64,000 bases of DNA from Blautia sp. SC05B48. Its GTDB lineage: Bacteria; Bacillota; Clostridia; Lachnospirales; Lachnospiraceae. Made by a program: the position numbers and the translations under genes. The stretch is from positions 2,107,001 through 2,171,000 of the forward strand of contig NZ_CP040518.1 in NCBI RefSeq assembly GCF_005848555.1, given 5' to 3'. Of this stretch, positions 59,787 through 64,000 are shown piece by piece (the first letter of the stretch is position 1; every line of letters starts with the position of its first letter). The notes below the pieces were generated by a model. That model ran no database searches. It was not told the DNA's origin and saw nothing but the letters and a program-made list of their open reading frames with translations.

Positions 59787-61534
59787 GCCGGCTCACCTCC
59801 CTCGTCAAAATCACCGGCGCCGCCGGTCTGTGAATGAAATACTTCCTGATAAATGGCGTTGGTCTTAAGAAGCTCCTCGTGGGTACCAAAACCGTTGATC
59901 TCACCGTTATCCATAACGATGATCCGGTCCGCGTTCTGGATGCTGGAAACACGCTGTGCGATGATCAGCTTGGTGGTATCCGGGATCTCCTCGGCAAAGG
60001 CACGGCGGATCCTTGCATCTGTGGCAGTATCTACCGCACTGGTGGAGTCATCCAGGATCAGTATCTTCGGCTTCTTCAGAAGAGCGCGGGCAATACAGAG
60101 ACGCTGCTTCTGGCCTCCGGAAACATTGGAGCCGCCCTGTTCAATGAAGGTATTGTATTTGTCCGGCATTTTTTCGATGAAATCATCGGCACAGGCAAGC
60201 TGGCATGCGCGGCGGCATTCCTCCTCAGTGGCATTTTTGTCACCCCATCGGAGGTTTTCCAGAATGGTTCCTGAGAAGAGTACATTCTTCTGAAGAACAA
60301 CGGAAACCTGATTTCTGAGAGATTCCAGATGGTATTTACGGACATCGATGCCTCCTACGGAAACAGAACCATCCGTTACGTCATAAAGACGGCTGATCAG
60401 GTTGACAAGGCTGGATTTTGCACTTCCGGTACCGCCGATGATCCCTATGGTCTCGCCGGAGCGGATCGAGAGATTGATATCCTTCAGAACGGGTTCCTGA
60501 CTGTCTTTCTTATAGCTGAAATTCACATGATCGAAGACGATACTTCCGTCCGGGACATCTGTTACCGGATCCTCCGGATCTGTGATGTCAGCAGTATCAT
60601 TGATGACTTCCGTAACACGCTCTGCGCTGGCAATACTCATTGTCACCATAACAAAAACCATGGAAAGCATCATAAGGCTCATGAGAATGTTCATGCAGTA
60701 GGTGAGAAGGCTCATAAGCTCACCGGTAGTAAGGGAGCTGCCTACGATCATTTTGGCGCCGAGCCAGCTGATCCCCAGGATACAGGCATAAACGGTAAAC
60801 TGCATCAGGGGCATGTTCATGACAACGATCTTCTCAGCACTTAAGAACATTTCGTATACTTTGTTGCAGGCTTTCTGGAATTTGTTGATCTCGTAGTCTT
60901 CGCGGACATAGGCCTTGACAACGCGTACAGCGCCGATGTTTTCCTGGACACTTGCGTTCAGGTCGTCATATTTACGGAATACGGCCTGAAAATATACCGT
61001 TGCTTTTCTCATGATAAAGATCAGACAGCCTCCCAGGAAGATAACAGCGACAAGATAGATGCTTGCAAGCTTTGCATTGATAAGAAATGCCATGACCATG
61101 GCACAGATCAGACTGGCCGGTGCACGGGTACACATACGAAGGATCATCTGATAGGCGTTCTGCAGGTTGGTCACATCTGTGGTAAGACGGGTGATCAGGC
61201 CGGCAGTGCTGTATTTGTCGATGTTGGAAAAAGAAAAGGTCTGGATGTTGGTGTACATGGCTTTTCGGAGGTTTCTGGCAAAGCCTGTGGAGGCTAGTGC
61301 TCCGTATTTTCCTCCCATGACGCCGGACCAGAGTCCGCACAGGGCAAGAGCTACCATAACTGCACTCATCCGATAGATATGGCCGATATTTCCGGCTTCC
61401 ACACCCTTATCAATGATGGAAGCCATGGCCAGGGGGATCAGAGTCTCAAAGAGAACTTCCAGGATCATGAAAAAAGGCGTGAGAAACGATGCCTTTTTAA
61501 ACTCCCTGACCTGGGCCAGAAGGGTTTTGAGCAT
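59783..61534 (-). CDS. Heterodimeric ABC exporter, subunit with degenerate ATPase site
   Basis: 583 residues, six TM helices plus NBD (Walker A GGTGSAKSS, signature NVSGGQKQR). The Walker B catalytic Glu is Asp (ILILDDSTSAVD) and the H-loop His is Gln (IIAQRVSSI), the hallmark of the non-hydrolysing site in heterodimeric exporters. Walker A also has Ala in place of the usual Gly before Lys. The start at 61534 follows AAAGGAGATTTTTT; an earlier in-frame start at 61561 lacks a box. It is divergent from a DtxR/MntR-like repressor. Confidence 0.92.
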   Translation of the reverse strand: MLKTLLAQVREFKKASFLTPFFMILEVLFETLIPLAMASIIDKGVEAGNIGHIYRMSAVMVALALCGLWSGVMGGKYGALASTGFARNLRKAMYTNIQTFSFSNIDKYSTAGLITRLTTDVTNLQNAYQMILRMCTRAPASLICAMVMAFLINAKLASIYLVAVIFLGGCLIFIMRKATVYFQAVFRKYDDLNASVQENIGAVRVVKAYVREDYEINKFQKACNKVYEMFLSAEKIVVMNMPLMQFTVYACILGISWLGAKMIVGSSLTTGELMSLLTYCMNILMSLMMLSMVFVMVTMSIASAERVTEVINDTADITDPEDPVTDVPDGSIVFDHVNFSYKKDSQEPVLKDINLSIRSGETIGIIGGTGSAKSSLVNLISRLYDVTDGSVSVGGIDVRKYHLESLRNQVSVVLQKNVLFSGTILENLRWGDKNATEEECRRACQLACADDFIEKMPDKYNTFIEQGGSNVSGGQKQRLCIARALLKKPKILILDDSTSAVDTATDARIRRAFAEEIPDTTKLIIAQRVSSIQNADRIIVMDNGEINGFGTHEELLKTNAIYQEVFHSQTGGAGDFDEGGEPA

Positions 61535-61671
61535 AAAAAATCTCCTTTCTTTACTGTTCAAAAGACAGCACTACTGGAAAGGATTCCGGGCTGCTATAGA
61601 ACAGATATATTGTTCAGCTACTATTATCGGGGAAATTATTTTTAATGTCAAGATAAACATGTGCGAAATGC

Positions 61672-61700
61672 TTGACACAACATCCTTTAAGCGGTATATT
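61672..61700 (+). promoter_or_regulatory. Promoter of the DtxR/MntR-like gene
   Basis: TTGACA (61672-61677), a 17-base spacer and TATATT (61695-61700), with a leader of about 90 bases. Confidence 0.7.
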
Positions 61701-61796
61701 AAAAGTTAATATTCGCCTGTAGAACAGGGAAAGAATGGGCTTCAGGTCCCTTTAGAGGGTCTATATAGAGTTAAATTTTTGCAGGGAGGATTTTAT

Positions 61797-62186
61797 ATGG
61801 AGATCAGACAGTCAGCGGAGGATTATCTTGAATCAATTCTGGTTTTATCCAAAAAAGGAGGAGGAGTTCGTTCCATTGATATTGCGACCAGACTTGGTGT
61901 TTCCAAGCCAAGCGTCAGTCACGCAATGAAGCTTCTTCGTGAGGATGGTTATATTGCCATGGACCGTTACGGTACCGTGACACTTCTGGAGAAGGGGGCG
62001 GAGATCGCCAATCAGATTTATGAGCGTCACATTGTTCTTGCCAGGATGCTGGAGGGACTTGGGGTTCCGGCAGAGATCGCAATGGAGGATGCCTGCAAGA
62101 TGGAGCACGACATCAGCCAGGAGAGCTTTGAGAAAATCAAGGCACATTATAATAACTTTATTAAGAAGGAAGAAACAGCAGACTAA
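61797..62186 (+). CDS. DtxR/MntR-family metal-dependent repressor
   Basis: 129 residues. A winged helix (SAEDYLESILVLSKKGGGVRSIDIATRLGVSKPSVSHAMKLL with wing YGTVTLLEKG) precedes the metal-binding dimerisation domain (ERHIVLARMLEGLGVPAEIAMEDACKMEHDIS). The H/E/D/C ligands of this family are present in ERH, EDACKMEHD. There is no SH3-like third domain, as in MntR. It senses Mn2+ or Fe2+. ATG 61797 is placed by CAGGGAGGATTTTAT; an in-frame ATG at 61779 precedes that box. Whether it controls the divergent exporter is open. Confidence 0.88.
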   Translation: MEIRQSAEDYLESILVLSKKGGGVRSIDIATRLGVSKPSVSHAMKLLREDGYIAMDRYGTVTLLEKGAEIANQIYERHIVLARMLEGLGVPAEIAMEDACKMEHDISQESFEKIKAHYNNFIKKEETAD

Positions 62187-62198
62187 GAAACATGCAGA

Positions 62199-62242
62199 CA
62201 GGCAGCCGGAAGGTAAAATACCAAACCGGCTGCCTGTTTTTT
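62199..62242 (+). terminator. Rho-independent terminator after the MntR-like gene
   Basis: CAGGCAGCCGG (62199-62209) pairs with CCGGCTGCCTG (62226-62236), then TTTTTT. It abuts the stop of the converging transporter gene. Confidence 0.9.
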
Positions 62243-63200
62243 ATTTATTATCTTTTTCTTTTTCCGGCAGCTGTGCCAGGATGATGGCTGCAAACATGAT
62301 GACACATCCAAGGAGCTCTTTTATGGAAAGCTTCTGATCCAGGAGCACCCAGCCTGCAAGCACGGAGATGCAGGATTCAAGAGAAAGAATCAGAGAAGCA
62401 ACGGTGGGATTCACATTTTTCTGGCCTACGATCTGCAGGGTGTAGGCAACACCGCAGGACATCACACCAGCATACAGGATCGGCAGCCAGGCAGTAAGAA
62501 TGGAAGAAATCTGCGGATGTTCCAGAATAAGTGCCGGGATCATGGACAGGATCCCGCAGACCAGAAACTGGATACAAGAAAGCTTTACACCGTCTGCCTT
62601 CGGGGAAAAATAGTCAATCACCAGAATGTGCAGGGAAAAGAGAAAAGCACATACCAGCACCAGAATATCTCCGAGGCCAATGGAAAATCCGTCTGTGATG
62701 CAGAGAAGATAAAGTCCGACCAGTGCCATGACAACGGCTGCCCATATAAAGGGACTGCATTTCTTTTTCAGGAAAATTCCGATGATCGGGACGATGACAA
62801 TGTAACAGGCGGTGATGAAGCCGGCTTTTCCTACTGTTGTGTACTGGATACCAAACTGCTGGAAGCTGCTGGCAGCAAAAAGAGCGGATCCGCAGGCAAT
62901 GCCGCCCAGCCACAGGTCACGGCTGTTATATGGAGTGGCGGATACAGCTTTTTCTGAAAGTGTTGATGAGGATTCCGGTATTGCGGAGTCTGTGGCAGCA
63001 GAGGATTTATTTCCGGAACGGTTCAGAATAAAGAGCACCGGAACCAGGACAGCGGCGCCGATCAGGGAACGGACGCCGTTGAAGGTGAAGGGGCCAACAT
63101 ATTCCATGCCCACACTCTGGGCAACAAAGGCGATTCCCCAGATCGTTGCGGCCAGAAGCAGACAGAGAGAATTTTTCAGAGGCATTTTCTGTGAGTTCAT
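62241..63200 (-). CDS. EamA/DMT-superfamily transporter
   Basis: 319 residues with ten hydrophobic segments in two EamA repeats (LLLAATIWGIAFVAQSVGMEYVGPFTFNGVRSLIGA; GVMSCGVAYTLQIVGQKNVNPTVASLILSLESC). Such proteins export metabolites or amino acids; the substrate cannot be told. A hydrophilic insert of about 30 residues (SSAATDSAIPESSSTLSEKA) sits between TM2 and TM3, longer than usual. It converges with the MntR-like gene and follows the argG end on the same strand. Confidence 0.88.
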   Translation of the reverse strand: MNSQKMPLKNSLCLLLAATIWGIAFVAQSVGMEYVGPFTFNGVRSLIGAAVLVPVLFILNRSGNKSSAATDSAIPESSSTLSEKAVSATPYNSRDLWLGGIACGSALFAASSFQQFGIQYTTVGKAGFITACYIVIVPIIGIFLKKKCSPFIWAAVVMALVGLYLLCITDGFSIGLGDILVLVCAFLFSLHILVIDYFSPKADGVKLSCIQFLVCGILSMIPALILEHPQISSILTAWLPILYAGVMSCGVAYTLQIVGQKNVNPTVASLILSLESCISVLAGWVLLDQKLSIKELLGCVIMFAAIILAQLPEKEKDNK

Positions 63201-63259
63201 GATAAAAAATCCTTTCGTTTATTAGGTATTATGTGATCAAAGCAGTATATAACAAAAGA

Positions 63260-63292
63260 CCCCGGGGAACTTATATAGCTTCCCGGGGCATT
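63260..63292 (-). terminator. GC-rich hairpin after argG
   Basis: CCCCGGGGAA (63260-63269) pairs with TTCCCGGGG (63280-63288) with one bulged base, in the gap downstream of argG on the minus strand. Confidence 0.6.
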
Positions 63293-63324
63293 CTTATGAT
63301 CTGTCGGAACAATGTCCAACAAAA

Positions 63325-64000
63325 TTAGTTCTGATTCTGGTTATTCTTAACTTCTGCAAGCTTCATGGCACGAACCTTCAGCGGCAGACCGAACAGAGTG
63401 ATGAATCCGTCTGCATCATGATGATCATACATATCACCGGTTGTGAAGGAAGCGAGAGACTCATTGTAAAGGCTGTACGGAGAGGTTGTACCATTCTTGA
63501 TGATGTTTCCTTTGTAAAGCTTGAATTTAACCTCGCCGGTAACATATTTCTGAGTAGACTCAACAAATGCCTGGATAGCCTCACGGAGAGGTGTGTACCA
63601 TTTTCCTTCGTAAACAACCTGTGCAAACTGGCTGCCAAGTTTTTTCTTGGCTTCCATTGTCTCACGGTCAAGGATCAGTTCCTCAAGCTGGTCATGTGCT
63701 GCCATCAGGATCGTTCCGCCAGGAGTTTCATAAACGCCACGGGATTTCATACCAACAACACGGTTCTCAACAATATCAACGATACCGATGCCGTTCTCGC
63801 CGCCAAGCTTGTTCAGCTCTGTGATGATCTCGGAAACCTTCATTGCTTTTCCGTTGAGTGTTTTCGGAACACCCTGCTCGAATGTCATGGTGATCTCAGT
63901 TTCTTTATCCGGGGCTTTCTCAGGTGTTACGCTTAATACAAGCATGTCATCATAGTTCGGAGCCTGTGATGGATCCTCAAGTTCGAGTCCCTCATGGCTG
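63325..64000 (-). CDS. argG: Argininosuccinate synthase, C-terminal part (runs off the window)
   Basis: Joins citrulline and aspartate with ATP in arginine synthesis. The last 225 or so codons are present. The frame continues to the right edge (SHEGLELEDPSQAPNYDD), so an ATG at 63945 is internal. Typical C-terminal segments are LNKLGGENGIGIVDIVENRVVGMKSRG, VYETPGGTILMAAH and SLASFTTGDMYDHHDADGFITLFGLP. The N-terminal ATP-binding part and the start lie outside. Confidence 0.95.
   Translation of the reverse strand, partial: SHEGLELEDPSQAPNYDDMLVLSVTPEKAPDKETEITMTFEQGVPKTLNGKAMKVSEIITELNKLGGENGIGIVDIVENRVVGMKSRGVYETPGGTILMAAHDQLEELILDRETMEAKKKLGSQFAQVVYEGKWYTPLREAIQAFVESTQKYVTGEVKFKLYKGNIIKNGTTSPYSLYNESLASFTTGDMYDHHDADGFITLFGLPLKVRAMKLAEVKNNQNQN

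Overview
The window looks like chromosome of a low-to-moderate-GC gut Firmicute of the Lachnospiraceae, most like Blautia or a close relative. The evidence is the gene content (a saccharolytic anaerobe with many sugar regulons, ATP-type PEP carboxykinase, XylFII/LytS/YesN-type sugar sensing, a NiCo riboswitch on a cation exporter), strong AGGAGG ribosome binding sites and frequent rho-independent terminators. The genus is inference. No plasmid, phage or CRISPR signature was seen.

Layout. 0-6 kb: alpha-galactoside utilisation, with the end of an ABC sugar permease (cut by the window edge), a GH36 alpha-galactosidase, an AraC regulator and a GH4 MelA-type alpha-galactosidase. 6-11 kb: arabinose genes (AraR-type GntR/LacI hybrid regulator, AraA, FGGY kinase), a short pyrophosphatase and a broken Uma2 gene. 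11.5-16.1 kb: an MBL-fold hydrolase, LarE, an oleate hydratase with an unusual membrane anchor, and a TetR regulator. 16.2-25.6 kb: a sugar-sensing and uptake block. It holds a membrane-anchored sugar-binding sensor, a LytS/YesM-type kinase that is frameshifted in this sequence, a YesN regulator, a xylose-binding-like lipoprotein, and the ChvE/MmsA/MmsB transporter.

25.4-31.5 kb is an accessory island. It carries an IS1182-family element, a remnant of another transposase, an nhaC antiporter gene, an internally deleted iadA copy and an intact iadA. It is bracketed by two 299-bp, nearly identical direct copies of the 3' end of mmsB plus its terminator. 31.5-34.7 kb: an orphan ParA ATPase with a histone-H1-like Lys/Ala-rich partner, then an ABC exporter.

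34.9-38.5 kb is a glucose PTS locus: promoter, RAT antiterminator/terminator leader, EIICBA and a GlcT-type antiterminator. 38.5-44.4 kb: LysR, a YoaK-like membrane protein, an unrecognised protein, a ThrE-like exporter and PEP carboxykinase. 44.6-46 kb: a NiCo riboswitch, two terminators and a CDF metal exporter. 46-49.7 kb: a small Asn/Ser-rich protein, a rhodanese, two phosphoesterases, a THUMP-type RNA methyltransferase and an XTP/dITP pyrophosphatase.

49.8-54.8 kb is a three-gene operon with its own promoter and a structured leader: an ICMT-like methyltransferase, a GH3-family acyl-amide synthetase-like enzyme, and a membrane protein with GAF, degenerate GGDEF and HD-GYP domains. Next come a degenerate sigma-70-like protein, seven tRNA genes (Pro, Gly, Arg, His, Gln, Lys, Leu), a transglutaminase-like protein, a heterodimeric ABC exporter divergent from a DtxR/MntR-like repressor, an EamA transporter, and the 3' part of argG running off the right edge.

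Candidates for undescribed biology, in my order: the ParA/H1-like pair, the GH3-methyltransferase-HD-GYP operon with its leader RNA, the repeat-flanked nhaC-iadA island, the riboswitch with a second terminator before the CDF gene, and the orphan sigma-like protein.
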